From contig NZ_JQLI01000001.1 in assembly GCF_000744095.1 (NCBI RefSeq), forward strand, positions 1,860,001 to 1,924,000: DNA of 64,000 bases, written 5' to 3'. Within the stretch, counting starts at the first letter, position 1; every line of letters starts with the position of its first letter. The position numbers and the translations under genes are program-made. This DNA comes from Cupriavidus necator A5-1. GTDB taxonomy: Bacteria; Pseudomonadota; Gammaproteobacteria; Burkholderiales; Burkholderiaceae. The notes beneath the pieces were generated by a model. It saw only the letters and a list, made by a program, of their open reading frames with translations, was not told where the DNA came from and made no database searches. This document shows, piece by piece, positions 49,967-58,214 of the stretch.

Positions 49967-51019
49967 ATGCATGGACATACCGACAGCCGCGCAACCTTGC
50001 CGGAGGCGGCGCTTCGCGACCTTGGCAGCCAGGCGTTCCAGGGGTTGGGGCTGACTCCCGCCGATGCCGATGAAGTCGTCAACCTCCTTGTGACGGCCGA
50101 CCTTTTCGGCCTTTCCACCCACGGCATGAGTCGTATCGAGTCATACGGCGAGCGCCTGGAAGTTGCCGGAATTGCCGCACGGCCGGCTATCAAGATCGAA
50201 CGGGTTGCCAGCGCGCTCGTCAAGGTGGACGGGGGCAACGGCGTTGGGCCGTTGGTCGGCATGAAAGGCTTGAAAGCCGCCATGGAAGTGGCCGGGGAAT
50301 GCGGCATCGGGATGGCGCTGGTGCGAGGCAGCAATCATTTCGGTCCCATATCGCCTTACTGCCATATCGCTGCAGAGGCGGGCTTTGCAAGCATGATCGG
50401 GAGCAATGCCACGACTACCATCGCGCCCTGGGGCGGCAGTGACGCTCGCCTTGGCAACAGTCCGCTTGGCTTTGGCGTACCGGGTCACGATGGCGCCCAC
50501 TTCATGCTCGACATGGCAATGAGCGTCGTCGCACGTGCCAAGATCCGCAATGCGCTCAAGGCGGGAGCGCCCATCCCGGATACGTGGGCAACCGACAAGC
50601 AAGGCCGCAAGACCACGGACCCGGCCGCCGCGCTAGACGGCTTCCTGCTGCCAATAGGCGGGCACAAAGGCTATGGCCTGGCGCTGGTGGTGGACTTGTT
50701 CGCCGGCTTGCTATCCGACGCGGCCTACCTGACCCACGTGAAATCCTGGGTCGACGCGCCGGACGAGCCGCAGAACCTGGGGCACTTCTTTATCCTGATC
50801 GACACCCGTCGGCTGGGGTCCGCCAAATGGCTCGCCGATCGCATGAAGGACTTTGCGGCCATCCTGCACGGCTGTCCCGCGGCAGAGGAAGGCAAGCCGG
50901 TGATCGTTCCCGGTGAGATCGAGTTGTCCAACATGGCGCGCCAGCGCGAACAGGGCCTCACGATCGACGCATCCGTCCTGTCACTTCTGAAGCATCACGC
51001 CGCGAAACTTGCGGCTTGA
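49967..51019 (+). CDS. Ldh-family (malate/L-lactate/sulfolactate-type) NAD(P)-dependent dehydrogenase
   Basis: A 350-aa protein of the type-2 malate/L-lactate dehydrogenase family (YlbC/YbiC type), not the Rossmann-type LDH. The ATG at 49967 begins MHGHTDSRATLPEAAL; the frame is open upstream without a signal. The conserved His is in LFGLSTHGMSRIESYG; other family motifs are VRGSNHFGPISPY, GNSPLGFGVPG and PIGGHKGYGLALVVDL. The family oxidises 2-hydroxy acids or reduces 2-oxo acids and imines. Coupled to the Bug receptor, it probably processes the imported hydroxy acid. Confidence 0.9.
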   Translation: MHGHTDSRATLPEAALRDLGSQAFQGLGLTPADADEVVNLLVTADLFGLSTHGMSRIESYGERLEVAGIAARPAIKIERVASALVKVDGGNGVGPLVGMKGLKAAMEVAGECGIGMALVRGSNHFGPISPYCHIAAEAGFASMIGSNATTTIAPWGGSDARLGNSPLGFGVPGHDGAHFMLDMAMSVVARAKIRNALKAGAPIPDTWATDKQGRKTTDPAAALDGFLLPIGGHKGYGLALVVDLFAGLLSDAAYLTHVKSWVDAPDEPQNLGHFFILIDTRRLGSAKWLADRMKDFAAILHGCPAAEEGKPVIVPGEIELSNMARQREQGLTIDASVLSLLKHHAAKLAA

Positions 51020-51088
51020 GAGGGCTTGGCGGCGTCGCGGCCGAGCAGGGTGCTGCGCGCTGTTCCTTCCGACTAACATCAATTGACC

Positions 51089-51841
51089 ATGACTTCTTCA
51101 ACATCCATTGCCACGACCAGCCCTCACGTTGTTGCCGAGTTGGCGCCCAACGGCGTGCTGCGGGCATCGATCAACGTCGGCAATCCCATCCTCGCCAACC
51201 TGGATGCCGACGGACAGCCCTTTGGTGTCTCGATTGACCTGGCACGCGAGTTCGCGCGTCGGCTAGGGCTGGAGATAGAACTGATCGTTTTCGACTCCGC
51301 CGGCAAGTCCGTTGACGCGGTGACGAACGAGCAGGCAGACGTCGGCTTCTTCGCCATCGATCCTGTGCGAGGCGCCGGCATTGCCTTTACCGCGCCCTAC
51401 GTGCTTATCGAAGGGGCATACCTGGTGCGCGAAGACTCTGCCATTCAGGAAAACGACGAAGTCGACCAGCCTTGCCGACGCGTCACGGTCGGCAAGGGAA
51501 GTGCTTACGACCTTTTTCTGACGCGGGAACTCATGCACGCTGAGATCGTGCGGGCCCCGACTTCTCCTACGGTAGTGGACGTTTTCATCGAGCAGGGGCT
51601 GGACGTCGCGGCCGGCGTCAGGCAACAGTTGGAAGCTGACGCCGGACGCGTGCATGGCCTGAGGCTGCTGCCCGGACGTTTCATGGTGATCGAGCAGGCG
51701 ATGGGATTGCCCAAGGCGCGCCTCCGCGCTGCCGTCACTGTGCTGGCTCAGTTTGTGGAAGATATGAAGGCTAGCGGCTTTGTTGCCTCGTCCTTGAAGC
51801 GCCATAGTATTCAGGGCGCGTCGGTGGCACCAGCGCAGTAG
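51089..51841 (+). CDS. Solute-binding-domain (SBP_bac_3-type) protein without a signal peptide
   Basis: A 250-aa protein with the periplasmic amino-acid-binding fold (ASINVGNPILANL, GFFAIDPVRGAGIAFTAPYV, RRVTVGKGSAYDLFLTRELM) but no hydrophobic export sequence at the N-terminus (MTSSTSIATTSPHVVAELA). The ribosome site is poor. It should therefore stay in the cytoplasm, as in some dehydratase- or regulator-derived relatives, such as cyclohexadienyl-dehydratase-like domains. It is third in the Bug/Ldh transcript. Function is unproven; it may bind the pathway acid. Confidence 0.7.
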   Translation: MTSSTSIATTSPHVVAELAPNGVLRASINVGNPILANLDADGQPFGVSIDLAREFARRLGLEIELIVFDSAGKSVDAVTNEQADVGFFAIDPVRGAGIAFTAPYVLIEGAYLVREDSAIQENDEVDQPCRRVTVGKGSAYDLFLTRELMHAEIVRAPTSPTVVDVFIEQGLDVAAGVRQQLEADAGRVHGLRLLPGRFMVIEQAMGLPKARLRAAVTVLAQFVEDMKASGFVASSLKRHSIQGASVAPAQ

Positions 51842-51932
51842 GAGATTCTCACTGCGCAAGCCAACCCACCGGCGCGGCTTGCCGTCCGGATGGGGGCGCT
51901 TGCCACGACCCATGTCGGCCAGTTGGGGCCGT

Positions 51933-52028
51933 TCACGGCCCTAATGATTGAACCGCCGGATCGATGGTGAGGGAATCGATCGGCGCTTCGCCGATGGCGA
52001 CGAGGTCGAGGGTCCTGGTGTCGTTCAT
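51933..52028 (-). pseudogene. Likely 2-dehydro-3-deoxygluconokinase (KdgK) N-terminal stub
   Basis: A 31-codon frame from the ATG at 52028 (GGTGACCCC upstream) to TGA 51933-51935 reads MNDTRTLDLVAIGEAPIDSL and then diverges. The start resembles the first strand of PfkB sugar kinases (DLVAIGE), such as the KdgK that follows mannonate dehydratase in hexuronate catabolism. Only the first ~12 residues fit. It lies directly downstream of the Bug gene on the mannonate-dehydratase strand, where a kinase would be expected. Confidence 0.45.
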
Positions 52029-52056
52029 GGGGTCACCGTGAGCGGCCTGCGCTGCC

Positions 52057-53076
52057 TCAATCGGCCGTGATGTTGTTTGCCTTCACCACGTCGCCCCACA
52101 TCTTGTAGTGAGTGCGGGTCAGGGTTCCGAGTTGCTCCGGCGTGCCTCCACCCGGCTCGTCACCGCGGTCGACGATGCCCTTGACGACGGTTGGATCCTT
52201 CAGCGCCGAATTCATGGCGCTGTTGGCTTTCTTGACGATGTCAGGGCTCAGGCCGGGCGGCCCATACAGGCCAATGAAGGAGATGATGGTGAAGTCCTTG
52301 ATGCCGCTCTCGGTGGCCGTGGGCACATCCGGGATCATCGCCACGCGCTTTGCTCCGGTGACCATCAGTGGCCGCAGCTGGCCCGACTTGATGAAAGGCG
52401 CGACGACCGAAGTCGCATCGAACATCGCATCCAGGCGTCCAGCCATCAGGTCGATCATCGCCGGGCTGCTGCCCTTGTACGGCACATGGTTCATCTTCGG
52501 GCCGCCCATGCGCTCGCGCAGCAGTTCCATCGTGACATGCGGCAACGCACCGGTGCCACCCGATCCGTAGTCAACAGTCTTGCCTGCCTTGTCCCGCGCC
52601 TTGACCTCCTCGACGAACTGCGCGTAGGTCTTGATGGGCGAGCTGGCAGGCACGACAAGGACCAGGGGGGACTGCAGCATCACGCCGATCGGAGTCAGCT
52701 TCTGCGGGTCGACGATGCCGAGCTTGGTGTAGACGTGCGGCATGATCGTCATCGAGCCGTTGCCCACCAGCAGCTTGTTGCCGTCTGGCGGCGCTCTCAT
52801 TACCTCTACTGATGCGATGTTGCCGTTCACGCCGGCCTTGTTGTCGATCACCACGGGCTGGCCGAGCGAGCTCTGTAAGCCGTTGAGCAAGGCACGTCCT
52901 GCGAAGTCGGTCTGCCCCCCGGGCGGGAATCCGACCAACAGGGTAACCGGCTTGGTCGGCCAGTTGGTCTGTGCCCAGGCGGCCGTCGCTGTCAACGCGC
53001 CAAGACCGAGCGCAGCGATGCCCAGGATTAACGTTGAACGGCGCGAAGCCGCGAGAGAGTTCTTGATGATTTCCAT
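52057..53076 (-). CDS. Bug-family solute receptor of the mannonate module
   Basis: A 339-aa periplasmic Bug receptor. The start at 53076 follows GGAGACCTGTC; the frame runs on upstream without signal. Signal peptide core: RRSTLILGIAALGLGALTAT, cleaved near AAWAQ. Signatures: KPVTLLVGFPPGGQTDFAGR, QPVVIDNKAGVNG, PPDGNKLLVG, DYGSGGTGALPHV, HVPYKGSSPAMIDLMAG. It follows uxuA by 50 bp on the same strand. By position it probably binds a hexuronate, hexonate or derived acid. Confidence 0.9.
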   Translation of the reverse strand: MEIIKNSLAASRRSTLILGIAALGLGALTATAAWAQTNWPTKPVTLLVGFPPGGQTDFAGRALLNGLQSSLGQPVVIDNKAGVNGNIASVEVMRAPPDGNKLLVGNGSMTIMPHVYTKLGIVDPQKLTPIGVMLQSPLVLVVPASSPIKTYAQFVEEVKARDKAGKTVDYGSGGTGALPHVTMELLRERMGGPKMNHVPYKGSSPAMIDLMAGRLDAMFDATSVVAPFIKSGQLRPLMVTGAKRVAMIPDVPTATESGIKDFTIISFIGLYGPPGLSPDIVKKANSAMNSALKDPTVVKGIVDRGDEPGGGTPEQLGTLTRTHYKMWGDVVKANNITAD

Positions 53077-53126
53077 GACAGGTCTCCAATTATGTTTATT
53101 AGACAGGGCTGCAGTCTCGCGGCTAT

Positions 53127-54167
53127 TCAGGCCATCTTCTCCATCGCTTCCCACAGGCCGTTGATGTAGACCGCACCCAGTGCGCGGTCATAGAGGCCAT
53201 AACCCGGCTTGCCGGTTTCGCCCCAGATCATGCGGCCGTGGTCGGGGCGAAAATAGCCTTGGAAGCCGACGTCGTGGTACGCCTTGACGATCGCTGCGAT
53301 GTCCAGCGAACCGCAGCTCGACAAGTGGGCGGTTTCTTCAAAATCGCCTTCCGGGGTGACCTTGACGTTGCGGATGTGGGCGAAGTGGATGCGTCCCATG
53401 CCGCCGAACTCGCGCACCAGCGCCTCGACGTTATTCTGCGGGCCGGCACCGAGCGAGCCTGAGCACAACGTCAGGCCGTTCGCCGGCGTGTCGACGATCT
53501 TGAGGATGCGCGCCAGATCGTCGCGGTTCTTGACAATGCGCGGCAGCCCGAAGATGGGGCGCGGCGGATCGTCCGGATGGATGGCCATCTTGATCCCGCA
53601 CTCCTGCGCAACCGGGATGACCGCGCACAGGAAATGCTCCAGATGCTCCCAGAGCCTGTCTTCGTCGATCCCGCGGTATTCGCCCAGGAGCGCCTGCAAC
53701 TGGTCGGGCTGGTAGCTGGAATCCCAGCCGGGCAGGGCGATGCCTTGGCTCACGTCTATCTGTTCGACCTCCCTGGTGCTAAAGGCAAGGCAGGTCGAGC
53801 CGTCATCGAGCTTTTTCGACAGTTCCGTGCGGGTCCAGTCGAACACCGGCATGAAGTTGTAGCAGATGACTTCGATGCCGGCGGCGGCCAGGTTCCGGAT
53901 GTTCTGCTGGTAATTGGCGATCAATCGCTCGCGCGTCGGCTTGCCGAGCTTGATGTCTTCATGGACCGGGACCGATTCGACAACCTTGAACTGTAAGCCT
54001 GCCGCCTCGATGGTGGACTTGAGCGCCAGGATCTTGTCCAGTGGCCATACCTCACCGACGGGTTCGTCGTAGATGGCAGACACGATGTGGGTCATGCCGG
54101 GGATCTGCCGGACGTACGCAAGACTGATCGGGTCGGATGTTCCGTACCAGCGGAAGGACATCTTCAT
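53127..54167 (-). CDS. uxuA: Mannonate dehydratase
   Basis: A 346-aa cytosolic enzyme of the UxuA TIM-barrel family (short type, about 350 aa). It dehydrates D-mannonate to 2-dehydro-3-deoxy-D-gluconate in hexuronate catabolism. The start at 54167 ([16 protein letters not shown]) is chosen by family fit and the AAGGAAG upstream. Motifs: [70 protein letters not shown] (Cys), and [14 protein letters not shown] (metal-binding His and acids). It heads an operon with a Bug receptor and a KdgK stub, and faces a GntR gene over four predicted operators. Confidence 0.93.
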   Translation of the reverse strand: MKMSFRWYGTSDPISLAYVRQIPGMTHIVSAIYDEPVGEVWPLDKILALKSTIEAAGLQFKVVESVPVHEDIKLGKPTRERLIANYQQNIRNLAAAGIEVICYNFMPVFDWTRTELSKKLDDGSTCLAFSTREVEQIDVSQGIALPGWDSSYQPDQLQALLGEYRGIDEDRLWEHLEHFLCAVIPVAQECGIKMAIHPDDPPRPIFGLPRIVKNRDDLARILKIVDTPANGLTLCSGSLGAGPQNNVEALVREFGGMGRIHFAHIRNVKVTPEGDFEETAHLSSCGSLDIAAIVKAYHDVGFQGYFRPDHGRMIWGETGKPGYGLYDRALGAVYINGLWEAMEKMA

Positions 54168-54270
54168 GGGGGCTTCCTTGGGTCGACTCTGTTGATGAAG
54201 GAAGGGCGGGTCAAGCGCCCGCTTTGCAATCCGAGGAGACGATCGACAACAGGCCGAGCGTGCGCACCAG

Positions 54271-54334
54271 TGGTGAACCAAACTGGTTGACCAATTATGG
54301 ACTGGTTGCCCAATTTTGCCCTCATGGTTTACCA
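54271..54334. promoter_or_regulatory. Four TGGT-N2-ACCA operators (UxuR/ExuR-like)
   Basis: TGGTGAACCA (54271-54280), TGGTTGACCA (54284-54293), TGGTTGCCCA (54303-54312, one mismatch) and TGGTTTACCA (54325-54334) cluster within 64 bp between uxuA and the GntR gene. The core matches TGGTATACCA of E. coli UxuR/ExuR sites, which are FCD-type GntR proteins. A weaker site, TGGTCAACCG, is at 54419-54428. The FCD regulator at 54462 is the obvious binder. Confidence 0.7.
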
Positions 54335-54461
54335 TGGGCCACGTCAGGCACTACGCGGCCAGGCAATCCGACCGCCGTGGAGCCCGCCCGCCGGACGTTT
54401 CCCACAGGCTCGCGCGGGTGGTCAACCGGTTACGAAATGTGCGGCTACCGCCGCTCCCACG

Positions 54462-55202
54462 ATGCGAAATACCACAAGCGAGCTTGCACCACCTCCGAAG
54501 ATTGAGAATTCGCCTGGTGCCAGCGATCGCTCTTACCTGAGCCTGGCCAGTCAAGTGCATGCACTGATCGCATCAGGTGAGTTTTCTGCGGGCACGAGGC
54601 TTCCGTCCGAACGCAACCTGGCCGAGAGATTCAGCGTCAGCCGCACCTTGGTGCGTGAGGCGATCATTGCGCTCGAGGTCCAGGGAGTGGTCGAAGTGCG
54701 CCTGGGCTCGGGCATTTACGTATGCGCGGCAGCGGCTGCGTCCGCTCCTGACCCGTTCGAGCTGCCCTGGCGGCCGGGCCCCATCGAAACGCTGCGTGCC
54801 CGAGTGTTGATCGAGTCAGAAATAGCCGGATTGGCGGCAAGCGAACGCAAGGACAGCGACCTTGACCGGATGTTCTCGGCGCTGAGTCTCATGCGCGAGC
54901 ATATGCACGACAAGCAAGCCAATGAGGCAGCAGACCGCCAATTCCACCTTTGCCTTGCAGAATCCACCGGCAACAAGGTCTTGCTGCATATGGTCACTGC
55001 GCTGTGGGACAGCGCGCGCAGCGATCCCTTATGGGACAAGATCGAGGAACACTTCCACACCCCGGAACTGCGGGTCGCGTCGCAAGAGGACCATCAACGG
55101 ATCTTCGCCGCTGTGATGGCCCGTGACGGCGCGGCGGCGCGTGCAGCCATGCGAACCCACCTGGAGCGGGTGATCAGTGAGTTCACTCAGGCCTGGCGCT
55201 GA
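54462..55202 (+). CDS. GntR/FCD-family regulator of the mannonate module
   Basis: A 246-aa protein. The N-terminal winged helix reads SGEFSAGTRLPSERNLAERF, SRTLVREAIIALEVQGVVEV, and the FCD ligand domain begins near 105 (ARVLIESEIAGLAASE). Its metal-binding residues are D/H in ADRQFHLCLAESTGN and H in SQEDHQRIF. FCD regulators sense hexuronates, hexonates or acyl-CoAs. It is divergent from uxuA over a row of predicted operators, so it most likely represses both until its sugar-acid ligand appears. The ATG at 54462 is the nearest start to the domain; a longer frame to 54297 crosses the operators and is less likely. Confidence 0.88.
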   Translation: MRNTTSELAPPPKIENSPGASDRSYLSLASQVHALIASGEFSAGTRLPSERNLAERFSVSRTLVREAIIALEVQGVVEVRLGSGIYVCAAAAASAPDPFELPWRPGPIETLRARVLIESEIAGLAASERKDSDLDRMFSALSLMREHMHDKQANEAADRQFHLCLAESTGNKVLLHMVTALWDSARSDPLWDKIEEHFHTPELRVASQEDHQRIFAAVMARDGAAARAAMRTHLERVISEFTQAWR

Positions 55203-55297
55203 TCCATAGTTCGTGAGAACACGAATAAGCCTGCAGCGCGCCGCGCTGCCGGTGTGAAAGCCTGGACCGCAGGCCATGGCCAAGGCCTGCGCAGCCA

Positions 55298-56272
55298 TCA
55301 CTTCTCGTGCATCTTGGCCGCCTTGACGATCTCGCCCAGTCGTTTGCGCTCCGCGTTCACAAACTTCACAAAATCCGCACGCGTGCCGCCAATCGGCTCG
55401 ATGCCGACGGCCTTGAGTTTTGCCGCGGCGTCCGGATCCTTCATGGCCTTGTCGACCGCTGCGGCTACCTTGTCGAGGATGGCGTCGGGCGTGCCCTTGG
55501 GCGCGTGGATGCCGGCCCAGTGGGCGATCTGCAGCTCCGGAAAGCCTTGCTCCACGGCGGTGGAGAGTTGAGGATAGGCCGATATGCGCTGCGTCCAGGT
55601 CGTCGCCAGCGCCTTGAACTTGCCTTCGTGCAGGATATGCGGAAGCGCGATGATACTGGCTTCGGAGGTTCCTTCGACCTGGCCACCCAGGACCGCCGTG
55701 GTGCTCTCCGACCCGCTCTTGTAGGGCACCGGCTGCAGCTTTGCGCCATATTTCACGTTAAGGATTTCGGCGACAAAGTGCGGGGTGCTGCCGGTTCCCG
55801 CGGTGGCGAAGTTGAAGCCATTCCCTTTCTTCGATGCCTCGACAAAGTCGCGCAGATCCTTGTAGGGCGCGTTCTTCGGCACGACGATGACGGAGGGAGC
55901 AAGGCCGATCATGGCGACGGGGACCAGCGCGTCATCCTTGAACGGGATGGACTTCTTGATCATGCTGTTGGAGATGACGCCGGCGGCGCTGATCAGGAAG
56001 GTGTAGCCATCGGGCTTGCTCTTAGCCACCATGTCGGCGCCGACGGTGCCGCCCGCGCCGGGGCGGTTTTCGACCAGTACGGTCTGGCCCAGTACCCTGG
56101 AAGCCCCCTCGGCCGCCGCGCGTGCCATCAGGTCATTGGCCCCGCCAGCGGCAAAAGGCACGACAAAGCGAATCGTTTTGGTTGGCCACTGGCCTTGTGC
56201 GCAAGCCGGCGTAGCGGCGATCAGGCCTGCCGTCGCAAGCAGGCCCAGGGTGAATCGGATTTTTTCATTCAA
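55298..56272 (-). CDS. Bug-family solute receptor
   Basis: A 324-aa periplasmic receptor with a signal peptide (TLGLLATAGLIAATPACAQG). Signatures: KTIRFVVPFAAGGANDLMAR, QTVLVENRPGAGG, PDGYTFLISAAG, NFATAGTGSTPHF, PVPYKSGSESTT. It is the last gene of a three-gene operon (cytochrome c, PEP-mutase family enzyme, Bug; gaps 66 and 47 bp). The ligand is unknown but may be a diacid or 2-oxo/hydroxy acid used by the second gene. Confidence 0.92.
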   Translation of the reverse strand: MNEKIRFTLGLLATAGLIAATPACAQGQWPTKTIRFVVPFAAGGANDLMARAAAEGASRVLGQTVLVENRPGAGGTVGADMVAKSKPDGYTFLISAAGVISNSMIKKSIPFKDDALVPVAMIGLAPSVIVVPKNAPYKDLRDFVEASKKGNGFNFATAGTGSTPHFVAEILNVKYGAKLQPVPYKSGSESTTAVLGGQVEGTSEASIIALPHILHEGKFKALATTWTQRISAYPQLSTAVEQGFPELQIAHWAGIHAPKGTPDAILDKVAAAVDKAMKDPDAAAKLKAVGIEPIGGTRADFVKFVNAERKRLGEIVKAAKMHEK

Positions 56273-56319
56273 GGCATGTCTCCGTCTGAGGATCGGTGAT
56301 CCGGGCTGATCAGCGCGGT

Positions 56320-57204
56320 TTAGTCTTTTGCTGCGTATTCACGGTCGAGCGCGTCGTACAACGGCTTGTTGACCAGCCGTTGCCGCTCACTGAACGGCGC
56401 GACCAACGAAGCGTCCTCGTCGAGCCGGCCATTCGCATGCAGCGTGCCGAGCGCCCGCTGCATGCCAAGCACTGCGCCCTGCAGCGCTGCGTTCGCATAC
56501 AGCACGATCGCATAGCCGAGCTTGCCGAGCGCCTCGCGCGACTGCGTCGGCGTCTTGCCGCCGATCACGATGTTGATCAACTGCGGCGCGTCGATCAGTT
56601 TGGGCAGGCGCTCGATGTCGGCAAGCGCTTCGGTCGCTTCGATAAACAGGATGTCCGCGCCCGCCTCGACAAAGCGATGGCCGCGCTCGATGGCGTCTTC
56701 GATGCCATGCACGGCGGCTGCATCGGTGCGCGCGATGATCAGCAGGTTGGGGTCTTCGCGCGCATCGACGGCCGCGCGGATCTTGCCAAGCATTTCGCTC
56801 GTCGCGATGACTTCCTTGCCGGAGAAATGGCCGCATTTCTTCGGCATCACCTGGTCTTCAAACTGGATCGCATCGGCGCCGCTGCGCTCGAGCCTGCGTA
56901 CCGTGTGGCGCACATTGAGGGCGTTACCGAAGCCGGTGTCGGCATCCACGATCAACGGCAGCGCGACGGCGTCACGGACCCGTGCGGTGTGCTCGGCGAT
57001 TTCGTGCAGACCGATGAAGCCGAGATCGGGCAGGCCAAGCGACATGTTGGTAACGCCGGCGCCCGTCAGATAGAGCGCTTCGAAGCCGGCGTCCTCGATG
57101 ACGCGCGCGCTCATCGCGTTGAATGCGCCGGGCACCAGCAAGCCCTGGCGTTCACTGACCTTGGTGCGGAATGCCGCGCGACGAGCGGTGGACGAGATAG
57201 TCAT
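56320..57204 (-). CDS. Isocitrate lyase/PEP mutase-family enzyme
   Basis: A 294-aa TIM-barrel enzyme of the PEP mutase/isocitrate lyase superfamily, of the length of 2-methylisocitrate lyase, oxaloacetate decarboxylase and petal-death-type lyases. Motifs: GFEALYLTGAGVTNMSLGLP, Mg-binding LIVDADTGFGNALNVR, AIQFEDQVMPKKCGHFSG (KKCGH with the catalytic Cys of lyases), LLIIARTDAAAVHG, DILFIEATEALADIERL. KKCGH favours a carbon-carbon lyase over the phosphonomutase branch. The substrate is not resolved. Co-transcribed with a Bug receptor and a cytochrome c, so a 2-alkylmalate- or isocitrate-like acid is possible. Confidence 0.88.
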   Translation of the reverse strand: MTISSTARRAAFRTKVSERQGLLVPGAFNAMSARVIEDAGFEALYLTGAGVTNMSLGLPDLGFIGLHEIAEHTARVRDAVALPLIVDADTGFGNALNVRHTVRRLERSGADAIQFEDQVMPKKCGHFSGKEVIATSEMLGKIRAAVDAREDPNLLIIARTDAAAVHGIEDAIERGHRFVEAGADILFIEATEALADIERLPKLIDAPQLINIVIGGKTPTQSREALGKLGYAIVLYANAALQGAVLGMQRALGTLHANGRLDEDASLVAPFSERQRLVNKPLYDALDREYAAKD

Positions 57205-57270
57205 AGCGTGTGTCTCCAGTTTGCGGACTTCACCGCCGCGCCCTGGACGGCAATCCAGGCGCCAGTGGTT

Positions 57271-58116
57271 TCAGGATCCCTTGCGACCGGCCATATGACG
57301 CAGATACGCCAGCAGGTCCTTCAGGTCAGCATCGGAGAGCGTCTTTTCGTCGATTGCTGACATGCGCGCGTCGGGCCACCAGCGCAGCGACTGCGGGTCG
57401 CGGATCAGCTTGACCAGCTTGTCGTCGCCCAGATACTCCACCGGGCTGTACGGCACATTCAGATCGGGGCCAAGGTGAGCGTCGCCGACCCGGTTAAGTG
57501 AGTGGCATGAGAAGCAAACGCGCTGGAAAGTCGCGAAGCCGCGCATGACGGGGCCGTCGGCTGGCTGGTCGGAGGCGGGCCGGATGGCCGCAAAGCGCTC
57601 TGCAGGCGATGCGGTGATATCGATGCGTACGATGTTGTAGGTCCAATGACTCTCGTTGACCACGGAAGCGGCGCGGCCCGACGGTAGCGTCCAGATCAGG
57701 CGAAACGGCCCGATGCCCTGGCCCTTGAGCCTGGGCCACGGCCTGGCTGGATTTTCGACCGCCAGCCAGGCTCGCGGCTCGTCGGCGCTATCCGCCAGCA
57801 ACAGGCGCATCGGCAGGTGCGAAACATAGCCATCGCTGGCCGCGGTCGTCGCAGTCGCGCCGGCCGCCACAGGCATGCCGCGCAGCAGGGCGGTCAGTGG
57901 GATCGCCTTGAACGTCAGGCGGCGTTTCAGATTGTCATCGTCTACCGTCACATCGGTCAGGCGACGGTCGTTGAGCAGCGCATCGGCCGTCCAACTGCGC
58001 TGTTGCGTACCAGCCGAAATGACCAGCGTTGCCGGGTCGGCGCCGCTCGCCGAACCTGCCAGCAATGCCATTGCACAGCCAAGAGCACCAACTGCCTTTG
58101 CAATCCAGGCCTTCAT
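57271..58116 (-). CDS. Exported c-type cytochrome with molybdopterin-oxidoreductase-like N-terminus
   Basis: A 281-aa periplasmic protein. The start at 58116 follows GGAGAGAGACCC and begins a signal peptide (AVGALGCAMALLAGSASG). The N-terminal ~170 residues resemble the fold of sulfite-oxidase-like substrate-binding domains without the Mo-ligand Cys (VVNESHWTYNIVRIDIT). The C-terminal ~90 residues are a class I cytochrome c with heme site CFSCH (FQRVCFSCHSLNRVGD), GPDLN and a Met-containing DARMSAIDEKTLSD. It may hand electrons from a periplasmic acid oxidation to the chain. It is first in an operon with a lyase and a Bug receptor. Confidence 0.8.
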   Translation of the reverse strand: MKAWIAKAVGALGCAMALLAGSASGADPATLVISAGTQQRSWTADALLNDRRLTDVTVDDDNLKRRLTFKAIPLTALLRGMPVAAGATATTAASDGYVSHLPMRLLLADSADEPRAWLAVENPARPWPRLKGQGIGPFRLIWTLPSGRAASVVNESHWTYNIVRIDITASPAERFAAIRPASDQPADGPVMRGFATFQRVCFSCHSLNRVGDAHLGPDLNVPYSPVEYLGDDKLVKLIRDPQSLRWWPDARMSAIDEKTLSDADLKDLLAYLRHMAGRKGS

Positions 58117-58214
58117 GGGTCTCTCTCCAGAGCCGGGGGAAATGGGTGGGAACGCTGCTCGAGCGCACAGTGTATTCGATAGCGTGGAAGCGGAAAACGC
58201 GATCCGCCCCATCG

